DNA from: Lysinibacillus capsici | GTDB taxonomy: Bacteria > Bacillota > Bacilli > Bacillales_A > Planococcaceae | NCBI RefSeq assembly: GCF_003367505.1 | Contig: NZ_PXXX01000009.1 | Location: 62,001 to 126,000 of the forward strand | Direction: 5' to 3' | DNA: 64,000 nucleotides | In this document: positions 1-8,717 of the stretch, one piece after another | Layout of the letters: each line of letters opens with the position of its first letter | How positions within the stretch are numbered: position 1 is the first letter of the stretch | Notes under the pieces: generated by a model | Told to the model about the DNA's origin: nothing | The model's input: the letters and a program-made list of their open reading frames with translations, nothing else | The model's database searches: none | Translations under genes and position numbers: made by a program

Positions 1-382
1 ATGTTGATCGTATATCGAAACCATGCTTGAGGTTGGTAATAAGCATGGCTTTGAATGTATTTCTTCCATATGTACGAACTTTGTGAAAGCCTAAAGTCTT
101 GATATATTCATGCTGTTGTTTCATTAATTGACTTGCAATTCCCTGACCTCGATGTGCTACATGAACGCCACCCAACCAACTATAAAAAATATCATCTGGA
201 TGTGGGTAGCCTAGTTTAAAGCCGATCAATGTGTCACCTTCCACTGCCAATATGCAAAGAAGGCCTTCTTTCTTTTCTAGCTTTTCGAGTGGCAAATTTG
301 CTCCATCAAAAACGTGAGCGTGGATTTCTTGTAATTGTTCAAGCCAAGCATAGGGTATGCCTTCAATCGTCACAATATGCAT
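1..382 (-). CDS. GNAT family N-acetyltransferase, cut by left edge
   Basis: The minus strand is open from 382 to the window edge (127 codons), so the C-terminus is missing. The Gcn5-type acetyl-CoA motif is visible as RGQGIAS around residue 80, followed by a helix and the GFHKVRTY strand typical of GNAT folds. The substrate is unknown. An ATG at 388 sits directly against the AGAGGTG ribosome site, whereas the ATG at 382 leaves a normal 8-nt spacing, so 382 is preferred. The gene stands alone and divergent from the next one. Confidence 0.8.
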   Translation of the reverse strand, partial: MHIVTIEGIPYAWLEQLQEIHAHVFDGANLPLEKLEKKEGLLCILAVEGDTLIGFKLGYPHPDDIFYSWLGGVHVAHRGQGIASQLMKQQHEYIKTLGFHKVRTYGRNTFKAMLITNLKHGFDIRST

Positions 383-565
383 ATTCATCACCTCTGTCTG
401 TCATTATAGCAGTTCTATAGCCTGAAGAAAAAGGTAGGCATCTGCTCCAAAAGCAATTATTATCACTGCATAAAAGTAACTATTTTCCATCTAAGCTATT
501 TTCGACACCCACCAAATTCAGTATACTTGACCAAAATACAAAACAATAGCTAGGAGGAAATTCGA

Positions 566-1732
566 TTGACACCATTTACTAGTTGGTTAACGAATTCATT
601 GCGCCCCTATTTCGGCCTACATACTTTAGAAGCACATTGGGAAACGATTCCGATTCGAGAGGATTATTTTATTTGCCTTGAAGGCGATCTCATTAAAAAA
701 AGAATTTTCGTGAATGAGCATAGCTACCAAGAAGCGGATGTCGACATTTTAACACGTAATCGTGAAGTCATTGTCCCTCAAACTGCGCGTGGAAAAGAAA
801 AGAAATTGAATTATACCAATATCTCCGCTGTGAAAGCTGCAGGCGTTGTTTTTTCTGTTGGTCTAGGTAATGAAAACCATCCATCTAGCTATATCACAGC
901 TCGTAACACTAAAACATATTACCAGCTACCATTAACAGGCTTTGAGCATTTAACGACTAAGTCGGCTCTCTTGAATTGGTTAGAGCAATTTCCCTCCCAG
1001 CTTCCTGCTGATTACTCAGACAAGCTAGAAAAGCTAACCAAGATGAAAAGTCTACGCTATAAGACTGTGCCAGGTGATATTTTTCGTGTAGAAATCGATT
1101 TATTTGTAGATGGCTATGTGCTTGTCATTGGCGATTTACGTCAAATGCAAAAGGATCATCTTTTTGGAGAAGATAGTATTTGGCATAATGTAATGACAAT
1201 GCCATTGTTTGTACGGCCCTATTTGTTGACAACGACAGAGCGCCTGCCTTCTCTTGAGGAAATCATATCTGCTCCATTGGCCCCTCAAACCCATATTGTG
1301 ATGGATGACCATTTTATGCGAGGATGCTATGAAAAGATAGGCCATAAAATGTTAACAGAATCCGATATTGTCTTTCCAATGGGCTATGGCGTGACACTAA
1401 ACTATGGGAAAGAGCCTCGATATCGTCTATCCTGGGGAACAGGAACAATTAGTAAACCTGCACCTTCCACCTCCTATCAAACAGCTAGCCGTTTTACCAA
1501 TCATGGTGTCTATGCAGGCGTTGCCAGTGATTGGTTGAAGCAAGAGGAAGGAATTGTAACAGAGTCGCTAGATCATCCACACTTCCGCGAAGATCGTCAG
1601 CGGGCACTCGCTGAATTTAGTTTTCCAGAAGATATCTCCTACGATGACTTTAATCGCCAAACGGGTGGATTGACCCGCACCCAATATATTCATTACCTCA
1701 ATAAAACCTATCATCGTACACACAAAAAATAG
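566..1732 (+). CDS. Imm26-like immunity domain protein (388 aa)
   Basis: This is a soluble protein with no signal peptide. From about residue 165 it reads as an Imm26-type module: a PGDIFRVEID start, a VDGYVLVIGDL strand, MPLFVRPYL in the middle and a late ESDIVFPMGYG motif. The first 160 residues are not recognised. Imm26 proteins are predicted immunity factors of polymorphic toxin systems, which fits the immunity-like genes on the other strand from 2.9 kb. The start is TTG at 566, fixed by AGGAGG at 552-557 with 8-nt spacing. The Imm26 assignment rests on motif resemblance only and no toxin is adjacent. Confidence 0.5.
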   Translation: MTPFTSWLTNSLRPYFGLHTLEAHWETIPIREDYFICLEGDLIKKRIFVNEHSYQEADVDILTRNREVIVPQTARGKEKKLNYTNISAVKAAGVVFSVGLGNENHPSSYITARNTKTYYQLPLTGFEHLTTKSALLNWLEQFPSQLPADYSDKLEKLTKMKSLRYKTVPGDIFRVEIDLFVDGYVLVIGDLRQMQKDHLFGEDSIWHNVMTMPLFVRPYLLTTTERLPSLEEIISAPLAPQTHIVMDDHFMRGCYEKIGHKMLTESDIVFPMGYGVTLNYGKEPRYRLSWGTGTISKPAPSTSYQTASRFTNHGVYAGVASDWLKQEEGIVTESLDHPHFREDRQRALAEFSFPEDISYDDFNRQTGGLTRTQYIHYLNKTYHRTHKK

Positions 1733-1766
1733 AGGGAGCTTCTAGATGCTCCCCCTCCACTTTTTC
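1732..1766 (+). terminator. Intrinsic terminator after the Imm26-like gene
   Basis: GAGGGAGC pairs with GCTCCCCCTC (one base bulged) around a short loop, followed by a C-A-C-TTTTT tail, directly after the stop codon. Confidence 0.65.
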
Positions 1767-1848
1767 ATCGATGGTTGATTTCATCCAATAATTACTTATA
1801 ATATAGAGATATCATTAACCAACTTCCATCACTAGAGGTGCATTTTGT

Positions 1849-2883
1849 ATGTATTTTGGCATTATTCCACTGATTCTTTTCATCGTTTTTCTTATTTCTT
1901 ACTTTAAAGACCCAAGAAAAATGATCAACGGACTATTATTTAATCTATTTGTCTGTTCATTTCTGCTATTCTGCGTCATTCTATCTTTAGCATCTGACCA
2001 TTACTTTTTAAGGCTTATTGTCATTATTCCACTGATTGCTCTTTTCATTTTAATTCCTTTTGGTATTGTTGCTTTAATGTTTGGTTTATTTTTAAATGCG
2101 AGAGTATTAATGAAGCGAGAAGGTAGACGTTTAGCCAATTCCTTAACATTACTTGTGGCGATTGGCATTTTACTTTTTATCCTATTACCGATTATAAATC
2201 CAGCGAGTTTGTTTTCAGTCCACCTCCAGCCCATTTTTGGTGGAATTTCACTCATTACGTTTTATTTTTTTATCCATTTATCCAATTTTTTATCTGCTTA
2301 TTTTCTCTACCAATTCAATCGCCCTCGATTGAATCAAGATTTTATTATTGTACTAGGCAGTGGATTAATTAATGATAAGGTGCCTCCACTTTTAGCTAGT
2401 AGAATTCAAAAGGCAATTGACTTCTATCATAAGCAAGCAGCAGTGACTACTCCACCTACCATTATTTTCTCTGGTGGACAAGGTCCTGATGAAAATCTAC
2501 CCGAAGCTGAAGCGATGCAACGATATGCAATAGAAAAAGGCATTCCCATTGAGCATACACTCCAGGAGAACCGCTCTGTGAATACCTATCAAAATATGTT
2601 ATTTTCTAAGCAGCTCATGGATGATCGGAAACAGGGTGAGGCCTATAACAGTATTTTCACCACGAATAATTTCCATCTTTTTCGTGCGGGTATTTATGCA
2701 AGACTTGCGGGCTTAGATAGTCAGGGCATTGGCTCTAAGACAGCCTTTTATTATTGGCCAAATGCGATGATTCGTGAATATGTAGCGATTGTTGTAATGG
2801 CACGAAAACGACATATGAAAATGATTGGACCTATTGTAATCATTTCGATTGCGCTATCTCTATTCAGCTTTTTCTTTGTATAG
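1849..2883 (+). CDS. DUF218 (YdcF/SanA-like) membrane protein
   Basis: The protein has 344 residues. The N-terminal half holds about five hydrophobic membrane segments (residues 1-150). The C-terminal half is a DUF218 domain starting at FIIVLGSGL (about 165), with FSGGQG, EAEAMQRYAIEKGIP, the ENRSVNTYQNM loop and a FTTNNFHLFRA segment, the conserved order in the family. A last membrane helix closes the protein (about 325-343). SanA/YdcF-like proteins are linked to envelope precursor handling, but their reaction is poorly defined. The gene is monocistronic, with its own terminator downstream. Confidence 0.8.
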   Translation: MYFGIIPLILFIVFLISYFKDPRKMINGLLFNLFVCSFLLFCVILSLASDHYFLRLIVIIPLIALFILIPFGIVALMFGLFLNARVLMKREGRRLANSLTLLVAIGILLFILLPIINPASLFSVHLQPIFGGISLITFYFFIHLSNFLSAYFLYQFNRPRLNQDFIIVLGSGLINDKVPPLLASRIQKAIDFYHKQAAVTTPPTIIFSGGQGPDENLPEAEAMQRYAIEKGIPIEHTLQENRSVNTYQNMLFSKQLMDDRKQGEAYNSIFTTNNFHLFRAGIYARLAGLDSQGIGSKTAFYYWPNAMIREYVAIVVMARKRHMKMIGPIVIISIALSLFSFFFV

Positions 2884-2895
2884 GTTCTAGGAAAT

Positions 2896-2937
2896 GGATT
2901 CGTACACTTTTTATAGAAAGTGTTACGAATCCTTTTT
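2896..2937 (+). terminator. Terminator after the DUF218 gene
   Basis: GGATTCGT and ACACTTT pair with AAAGTGT and ACGAATCC (one bulge) and are followed by TTTTT. On the other strand the run is not T-rich, so it works for the plus-strand gene only. Confidence 0.85.
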
Positions 2938-2944
2938 GATGCTA

Positions 2945-3412
2945 TCATACCCAAAATTTCTTCAGCTGTTGTTCATATAATGTCTCATAGTAAAGTTTTC
3001 GAGGATAGCGTTGTTCTTGTAATACCTGATAGAGAATGGATTGACCTTCCTCATAGCGAATCCCCTCATCACAATTATCAAATAGTTTTCGTGTCAGCTG
3101 TCTTACTAGGTGAACATCTTTTGTGTTCACTCTCCAGCCAAATTGAATTAAATCCAGCTGATCGAGCGGATCTCGATAAGTATCAAGTACCACACAGACA
3201 TGTGGTTGCTGCTTATTCGCAAATACTAAAACATGTCCTGTATGAATGGATTGACCAAAATAACGTTCGTAAATCTCTGCTATCGGTACTTGGATTTCAA
3301 GCACATCCATGATCGTCTGTAAAGTTGGATGTGCTATATAGTCATCACTTGTCTCATCTGGATATTCAACCAACTCCATGATGGAAGCCATCATCCAAAA
3401 ATCATAGGTCAT
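2945..3412 (-). CDS. Hypothetical protein, last gene of immunity-like cluster
   Basis: I do not recognise this 155-residue acidic cytosolic protein. It has no signal peptide or membrane segment. A central stretch, HTGHVLVFANKQQPHVCVVLDT (about residues 58-79), looks like a beta hairpin of a small alpha/beta fold. TTG at 3418 is too close to GGAG, while ATG at 3412 leaves 9 nt, so 3412 is chosen. It lies 21 bp after the DUF4259 gene on the same strand and is probably cotranscribed. Its place beside SUFU, ankyrin and DUF4259 genes suggests an immunity or toxin-neutralising role by association only. Confidence 0.7.
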   Translation of the reverse strand: MTYDFWMMASIMELVEYPDETSDDYIAHPTLQTIMDVLEIQVPIAEIYERYFGQSIHTGHVLVFANKQQPHVCVVLDTYRDPLDQLDLIQFGWRVNTKDVHLVRQLTRKLFDNCDEGIRYEEGQSILYQVLQEQRYPRKLYYETLYEQQLKKFWV

Positions 3413-3433
3413 TTCCAATCACTCCATCTATTT

Positions 3434-3901
3434 TTATTGTGACAAACGGTTAATTGCTTGTTCCACCGTCTGAATAAGATAGGCTAAGTTGGACTGCCAT
3501 TCTGGCCAACTCTTGGACTCTTGCCATAATTCTACAATCTCTCTACTACCATGTTGATCAGGTACTTCATCTCTAATGTCCTGTAAATACCGCAATATAA
3601 AGGTCAAAGAGCTTTCATCTACTACCCATTGTATTTGTTCATCCTTACTTTCTTGACCATAAATGGTTCCTGTATCCAGATATTGACTATAAAGCTCTGC
3701 CAAAGCCAGGGCACTTATATCGTAGAAAAAATCTATATCCTCCAATGTTTTACCAAAAAAGCCTTGCTGTTTCATAGCCTGTACAATATCCGATAATGTT
3801 AGCTGATTGGATTCCTTATGCTGTTCCATAAACTCCCGCAAAAACGCCACTACATCTAAACCTTCATCACTTTCCAATGCTTTGTATCCCCAAGCCCCCA
3901 T
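3434..3901 (-). CDS. DUF4259 family protein
   Basis: The protein has 155 residues and begins MGAWGYKALESDEG, the diagnostic start of DUF4259 proteins (MGAWG, then an acidic D/E-rich turn). The rest is predicted helical, with a LALAELYSQYLDTG segment and a C-terminal WPEWQSNLAYLIQ helix. These proteins are small, cytosolic and of unknown function, and recur in immunity-type gene clusters of Bacillota and Actinobacteria. GAGAGGTG lies 7 nt before the ATG. It is the fifth gene of the minus-strand cluster. Confidence 0.8.
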   Translation of the reverse strand: MGAWGYKALESDEGLDVVAFLREFMEQHKESNQLTLSDIVQAMKQQGFFGKTLEDIDFFYDISALALAELYSQYLDTGTIYGQESKDEQIQWVVDESSLTFILRYLQDIRDEVPDQHGSREIVELWQESKSWPEWQSNLAYLIQTVEQAINRLSQ

Positions 3902-4030
3902 CTCACTGCACCTCTCTTATTTATTCTAGTAAAGCTCTGGTAAAAGTAAAATCTGCACGCATGACCATGACAGCTGTTCATTATAGTAGCCGCTCTTAAA
4001 ATTCCTTTGCTATATCAATAATCCTCAGCT

Positions 4031-4831
4031 TTATAGGTAGGAGGCAAAGTAAAACTTCATCTTTTCCTGTGAATAGCCATCCTGTCCTCTCCAAGTCGCC
4101 ATTGACATAAAATCAGTTCCACGTCCACGCTCCTTGCGATAATCATCCTTTGATACGAGTAGTCCCGCATAACCCCAGATTTCCATGACCACATCTCGTT
4201 CATGTTGATTGGACTTGAAAACATCTTTCCAGCGCTTTTCAAGCTGTCTAGCTGCATCTGTGTCGTTACAGGATTCTATTGCTGCTACCATCTGTTTTAA
4301 GATGGCTACGCCATCCTCACTTACATTCAATGCTTCTTGTTCTTTCACTAGGCATTCTAAGTCTAGTAAACAATAGATGAGCCAATTGAGGCGAACCCCT
4401 CCCCACTTGATGCGTTCAAAATTAAGCACATTTAAATCTTCATTGACATACGTAGCATTGGACATGATTTTCCGCTCATTACAGTAGCCACAGCCACTAT
4501 AGGAGACCAATGCCACAGGTTGTTCATCATACGTATGCATTGGTAAATTATGCGTAAGAGCCCAGCTCGATAAGGCACTGCGTAAATGTACTTTGCGCGT
4601 CGATAAGCTATGCAAAAATGCCTTTACCACAAGCTCCTTTGTTAAGAATTTCTCATGCAGCTGTCGCAATCTTTGTACACATTCATCATGGGAAATCGTT
4701 AATCGATCAAACATCAAGCCCTTACTTTTAGCATATTGAAAATCTTCTTCTGTATAGGTATAACCACCTGAACGCCATCCACCAGATTGCCAATAGGTTT
4801 GCATTAATATTTTCCTTGCTTTTTGGTCCAT
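4031..4831 (-). CDS. Hypothetical protein with CGYC motif (266 aa)
   Basis: The family is not recognised. The reading frame is open further upstream into the ankyrin gene, but ATG at 4831 has AGGAG about 6 nt before it and lies 17 bp after the ankyrin stop, so it is the likely start. The N-terminus is basic (MDQKARKILMQTYW) with an SGGWRSGGYTYTEEDF turn. About residue 113 is SGCGYCNERK, a possible metal or redox pair of cysteines. A hydrophobic helix WLIYCLLDLECLV follows. The fold resembles cytosolic accessory proteins of the neighbouring cluster, and no enzymatic motif is certain. Confidence 0.7.
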   Translation of the reverse strand: MDQKARKILMQTYWQSGGWRSGGYTYTEEDFQYAKSKGLMFDRLTISHDECVQRLRQLHEKFLTKELVVKAFLHSLSTRKVHLRSALSSWALTHNLPMHTYDEQPVALVSYSGCGYCNERKIMSNATYVNEDLNVLNFERIKWGGVRLNWLIYCLLDLECLVKEQEALNVSEDGVAILKQMVAAIESCNDTDAARQLEKRWKDVFKSNQHERDVVMEIWGYAGLLVSKDDYRKERGRGTDFMSMATWRGQDGYSQEKMKFYFASYL

Positions 4832-4848
4832 TATTCTCTCCTCGCTAG

Positions 4849-5544
4849 CTAGCACTTTAATTTTTCTTGTAAGGTTAGTGCCATCTCTTTCCATGGTCGC
4901 TTCCAATCGGAACTCGCTATCTCTTCCTCTGTTAGTGCTAGCCAATATTCTCCTTCCATTAGCTCAAACATGTCTATCATGGTAATAGGGGCACAAACTG
5001 GATTAGCTAATGCTGCGAGCATAGGCTCGGGGCCATCATCCCAGTTATAGCTATTGACAATGGCATGTAAAATAACAGCTGATGATACCTTGCTTATGCG
5101 CTGGCACATTGTATTGAGAGAATCCTCATATAAAATGGCATCAGCTTGCTGTTGTTCTTGTGCATTCAAAGTTAGACGGATTGCACCTGGTGTATCTACC
5201 AATAAATCAGCTATTCTTGCATGCTCCCTTGCCGCAAACCAAGCTGTAGCGGTAATCCCCTCTGGCTCAGATAAATTTACACCCTTTGCAAGTAGTAAAG
5301 AAATCACTTCTTTCTGCTTAAACTTTACCGCTTTTTTAATTGCTGTATCACCAAGCTTATCTCGTGCCTCCAAGTCTATATGCTGTGCCAAAAGAAGCTT
5401 GATTCCTTCATGTGGCATTCGATTTGTTATAAAAAGCATTAATGGTGTTCTCCCACGTGCATCTCGCTCATTTACATCTAATTTAGTAAGGGCCTCCCGA
5501 ACGACCTCTAAATCCTTGGATTTACTCACTTCCGTCCATTCCAT
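4849..5544 (-). CDS. Ankyrin-repeat protein
   Basis: The protein has 231 residues. Residues 1-130 hold about three ankyrin repeats: DVNERDARGRTPLMLFI, then DLEARDKLGDTAIKKAV, then NLSEPEGITATAWFAA, each followed by a helix ending in LLLA or LLV. The C-terminal 100 residues are a separate helical domain of unknown type. Ankyrin proteins act as protein-binding scaffolds and are among the families found in bacterial polyimmunity loci. ATG 5544 has GGGGG about 7 nt upstream; a longer frame to 5595 would overlap the gene before it. It lies 13 bp after the DUF6138-like gene and is probably in its operon. Confidence 0.8.
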   Translation of the reverse strand: MEWTEVSKSKDLEVVREALTKLDVNERDARGRTPLMLFITNRMPHEGIKLLLAQHIDLEARDKLGDTAIKKAVKFKQKEVISLLLAKGVNLSEPEGITATAWFAAREHARIADLLVDTPGAIRLTLNAQEQQQADAILYEDSLNTMCQRISKVSSAVILHAIVNSYNWDDGPEPMLAALANPVCAPITMIDMFELMEGEYWLALTEEEIASSDWKRPWKEMALTLQEKLKC

Positions 5545-5557
5545 TCGTCTACCCCCT

Positions 5558-7219
5558 TCAGGAATCCATCCATTGCAGTAATTTCTCAAGTTCATCCCTT
5601 ATTGGTGCTGATTCTTGCTTTAGTCGCTGAGCAAGCTTCTTGGAACTACCGAATATTCGATATAAAACAAATGGACGCTGATAATCTGCTTTCTTTTCAA
5701 GTTCTTGTCCGAGTGCCACGAGCAAATCTAAATCCATGATGTCAATGTTCTTTATTGGCTTAGCTGATTCACTTGCACCAAGTAAAATAGCTACAAACAC
5801 AGGCATCATCTCTACTGATAAGCCATGTGCTTCAAGAAAGGCTTCCGCATAAGCATCTTGCACGGATTGATGCTCTGTATCAACGAGTAACATATATCGT
5901 TGAACAAGTGGAAAATAATCCTTGCTATAAAGTCCTAATCCAAAAACCGCATAGGTGCTGGGCATAGCTGATTTTTCACTCGGCTCAACATCCTGATACC
6001 AAGCATATTCCTCCATAGCGAGCTGGGCATAGTCCGCTAATAAAGGGAAAAGATTTGGATATTGTAGGCAATTGGCGAAAAATTGATGAAGCTTTGATTT
6101 AGCTAACTTTTTAATAGGAAGATAATTTTTCGCTTTACTCTTTAAAGCCAGCTTATAGCCCTTTGGAAAACCTTCTTGTAGCAGTTGAATGATATAGTAA
6201 AGGGCTTCACGATAAGCGTTTTCCTCTTCTACCATCACTCGTATATCAATCGTTTGTAAAATATCATTTGCCTGTCCTTCGAATACATCCCGCTTTCTTA
6301 TACTTTCAAAACGACCGCTTCCTTTTTCCAAATAATTAGCTGCCTGCAGCGAGCCAAGCTGCTTCGCAAGTTCCAAGTATTCTAATCGAGTGGCTGGCTC
6401 TTTTTGACCAATCTTCAACGCGACATAAAGAAAGAAATCTAGTTTTTCCTGCTCTAGTTGTTGTACCGAGTCCTCTGTTTTCAATACCCACTCTTTCCTA
6501 TAATCGCCTGCTTGTTCAAAATAGTGCGTTAAAAAATGCTCCTCTGCCCACTGCTTAAAGGCCATTGTATAATAATAAATCCATTTGTCTAAACGTTCTT
6601 TATTCGCCCGATGCTTTTCTTGAAGCCGATGAATAAGTGGTTCGACTTCCTCAGCTGTTTGATGGAAAAAATGTGGATTGACCAAATGCTTCGCAAGGAA
6701 AAATTCATCATTGTCACTTGGTCTTACTGGTAGCTCTGCCATCACCTTTGTTTCTATAAAGCTTGCCAGCACTTGTTTCGTTGACGCTAGTTTACGATTA
6801 TTCAACAGCTCCTTTTGATAATGAAGCACCGTTTTATCATGTTCAAATTCTAGCACAACCTCAAAGCGGTAATCAAAAAATCGGGGACCGTATTGCTCAG
6901 ATTGAAATACTTCCTCTGTTTTAGTACATAAAGCACTAAAAAGCTCTTCAATATGCTGGACATCTGTAAATTCTTGTATGTATGAACCCGCTTCCACCTT
7001 ATAGGAGCTATCACTCCAACTAAATGGCTCATAAACATCTATAAAGATTGTGCCATTAGGACTTTTTCCTTTTTTCCAGGCAACTTTCAAATATTGAAGG
7101 ATGCCTGCTTGTAACCTACTTTGCTCTTTCAGCCCTGTTATTCGTTTACTCTCTTGTTGATAAACAGCCGTGATTTGCTCCCACACAGCCGCTAGAAAAT
7201 GCTCTACACACTGCTTCAC
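5558..7219 (-). CDS. Large helical protein, DUF6138-like
   Basis: This is a 553-residue soluble, largely helical protein without signal or membrane segments. The N-terminal 150 residues include a beta-rich part (GTIFIDVYEPFSW, YRFEVVLEFEHD). The rest has paired helices resembling TPR/SEL1-like solenoids (RLEYLELAKQLGSLQAANYL). I believe it belongs to DUF6138, a Bacillus family of this size, but the match is from memory. The start is GTG at 7219 with GGGAGG 7 nt upstream. A terminator separates it from the SUFU gene, so it may head the operon DUF6138-ankyrin-CGYC, or depend on read-through. Confidence 0.6.
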   Translation of the reverse strand: MKQCVEHFLAAVWEQITAVYQQESKRITGLKEQSRLQAGILQYLKVAWKKGKSPNGTIFIDVYEPFSWSDSSYKVEAGSYIQEFTDVQHIEELFSALCTKTEEVFQSEQYGPRFFDYRFEVVLEFEHDKTVLHYQKELLNNRKLASTKQVLASFIETKVMAELPVRPSDNDEFFLAKHLVNPHFFHQTAEEVEPLIHRLQEKHRANKERLDKWIYYYTMAFKQWAEEHFLTHYFEQAGDYRKEWVLKTEDSVQQLEQEKLDFFLYVALKIGQKEPATRLEYLELAKQLGSLQAANYLEKGSGRFESIRKRDVFEGQANDILQTIDIRVMVEEENAYREALYYIIQLLQEGFPKGYKLALKSKAKNYLPIKKLAKSKLHQFFANCLQYPNLFPLLADYAQLAMEEYAWYQDVEPSEKSAMPSTYAVFGLGLYSKDYFPLVQRYMLLVDTEHQSVQDAYAEAFLEAHGLSVEMMPVFVAILLGASESAKPIKNIDIMDLDLLVALGQELEKKADYQRPFVLYRIFGSSKKLAQRLKQESAPIRDELEKLLQWMDS

Positions 7220-7245
7220 TGTACATCCTCCCTTTCTATTGTTAG

Positions 7246-7278
7246 AGAAAAATCTCCCGCTAAAGCCTTAGCGAGAGA
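7246..7278 (-). terminator. Terminator between SUFU and the DUF6138-like gene
   Basis: On the minus strand TCTC-n-CGCTAA pairs with TTAGCG-n-GAGA, followed by TTTTTC. It lies just after the SUFU stop and leaves only about 25 nt before the next GTG start, so downstream genes may be expressed by partial read-through. Confidence 0.75.
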
Positions 7279-7284
7279 TCCATC

Positions 7285-8346
7285 TTATCCGATTGTTTTC
7301 ACAACCGCTCCTTCTTGATTTTTAATATGTGTCTTCAAAATTTGAAAACTTACACCAGCTAAAGAAGAAATAGTGAATTGACTTTCTTGCGGTATCAGCC
7401 TCTGACTTAATTCTTCTACCGCTGCCTTGTTCAATGTGATCGTAATCTCTTGACCATTCTCTGAATAGCCTATTTGAGGGCCTGCTTTAAATATTATCGT
7501 TATTTGTTGACCGACTAAGGTAAGATCTTTATCTTTCAGAATACGTCCACGTAATAATTTACTAATGACAGCTGCTTGCTTTGCTCCAAGTTGAACAACA
7601 TTAGACGGTTTGTTAAACCAGCTCTTTTTTTCTACTTCCCAAGCAAGTTGATCTACGAAAAGAAACCCCGTATTAGAGCCATCTTCCTCCATTCCTCGCA
7701 CAACTGCCTCGGTAACTTCAGGATTTTGTAGGAGAGAAGTTCTTGTTAAATCCGTAGTATAGCTTGGTATTTGCTTCATGCCAGCCTGTAGTACACCAAG
7801 TGTATTCCATGTCTGCATCGCTTCTAACTCATCCTCTGAAATACCGACCATTTGGATAAACTCCATCTTGCCATTTGGTGTATCGATTTCAGCAAGCTCT
7901 GGATCATGTGTAAAGGCTAGTGCCGTTAATTGTGTGTCGGCATCGAGGCAAATCGGACCATTTGCATCCAAATAATCTCCCGCTCTAAAAACATTACCAC
8001 TATTAAACACATATCTGCCCATATTCTGTAGTAAATTCAATGCCCAAGCAGGTGGCTCGTCCTCATCATGTTGACGTACTAGTCGAAATGTTAATTCAAA
8101 TCCATATCCACTATAGTCCTTGTTTTCAAATTCCTTTTCATATAGTTCCGAGAAGCCATATGTAACAAAATGCCAATGCGGAATGGATGTTTCGCTTTTA
8201 TAAACACTAATTCCATCTAAAGGATCTTGTCCTCCCAGTGAATAGGGAATCAAAGTTCCATAATGCTTTGGCTCCTGCTCACCATATACCTGTGCTAATG
8301 CCTGATCAATCGCATCCCAGCCAACTGCTGCTATTTCATCACTCAT
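7285..8346 (-). CDS. Suppressor-of-fused (SUFU) domain protein
   Basis: The protein has 353 residues. The N-terminal SUFU fold is clear: AAVGWDAIDQALAQVYG, PHWHFVTYGFSELY, GYGFELTFRLV, PPAWALNLLQNMGRYV and the FRAGDYLDANGPI loop, all standard in bacterial SUFU proteins. The C-terminal third (about 230-353) is an extra beta-rich region. Iyer, Aravind and colleagues linked bacterial SUFU proteins to immunity in polymorphic toxin systems, and this setting agrees. ATG at 8346 has AAGGAGG 8 nt before it; the ATG at 8352 is too close. It is the first gene of the minus-strand cluster. Confidence 0.85.
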   Translation of the reverse strand: MSDEIAAVGWDAIDQALAQVYGEQEPKHYGTLIPYSLGGQDPLDGISVYKSETSIPHWHFVTYGFSELYEKEFENKDYSGYGFELTFRLVRQHDEDEPPAWALNLLQNMGRYVFNSGNVFRAGDYLDANGPICLDADTQLTALAFTHDPELAEIDTPNGKMEFIQMVGISEDELEAMQTWNTLGVLQAGMKQIPSYTTDLTRTSLLQNPEVTEAVVRGMEEDGSNTGFLFVDQLAWEVEKKSWFNKPSNVVQLGAKQAAVISKLLRGRILKDKDLTLVGQQITIIFKAGPQIGYSENGQEITITLNKAAVEELSQRLIPQESQFTISSLAGVSFQILKTHIKNQEGAVVKTIG

Positions 8347-8352
8347 TTCCAT

Positions 8353-8639
8353 ATCCTCCTTGCTGATATCACTCGTAGAACGTACGTATCTATTATTTAT
8401 GATAGCAATTTTATGGTGACTCTTTTAACAGGAATAGGACTCATTTTCCAGTTTCCAGCAACTAGGTTTATTGACATTCTATATGGGGTAAATATGACTA
8501 ATATTGATGACGCCTTAGCGAAATTGCGTTCATTTTTTTCGAGCTTGCTCGAAAAGTATCGGGACACCATTGAAGCAAAAAGTACAATTTGTACATTTAT
8601 CGCACCACCGATAAAGAAGGGTGTTTTTCGCTGAAAGAT
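8353..8639 (+). other. Gene-free stretch upstream of SUFU
   Basis: The part next to 8353 carries the SUFU ribosome site and presumably its promoter. The rest has no convincing gene. A 73-codon plus-strand frame (8413-8634) has no ribosome site and no recognisable product. A small palindrome, AAAGTACAATTTGTACATTT, lies near 8579-8598, and TTCGAGCTTGCTCGAA near 8537-8552 is a perfect hairpin. Confidence 0.5.
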
Positions 8640-8674
8640 AAAAAGACAATCCTCTTACAAAATAGAAGATTGTC
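8640..8674 (-). terminator. Terminator after the NlpC/P60-like gene
   Basis: GACAATC pairs with GATTGTC, with extra TCT/AGA pairing inside, and is followed on the minus strand by TTTTTATC. It ends 44 nt after the stop at 8718. Confidence 0.8.
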
Positions 8675-8717
8675 GCATGAGTGTCTATTTTACTATTTAA
8701 ACGTCAGGTAGTGCATC

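Noticed and set aside
5054-5581. 175-codon frame antisense to the ankyrin gene
   Set aside because: It is the complement of clear ankyrin coding sequence, with no ribosome site and serine-rich shadow composition.
8413-8634. 73-codon plus-strand frame as a gene
   Set aside because: No ribosome site at the start, no family resemblance, and it lies across hairpins upstream of SUFU.
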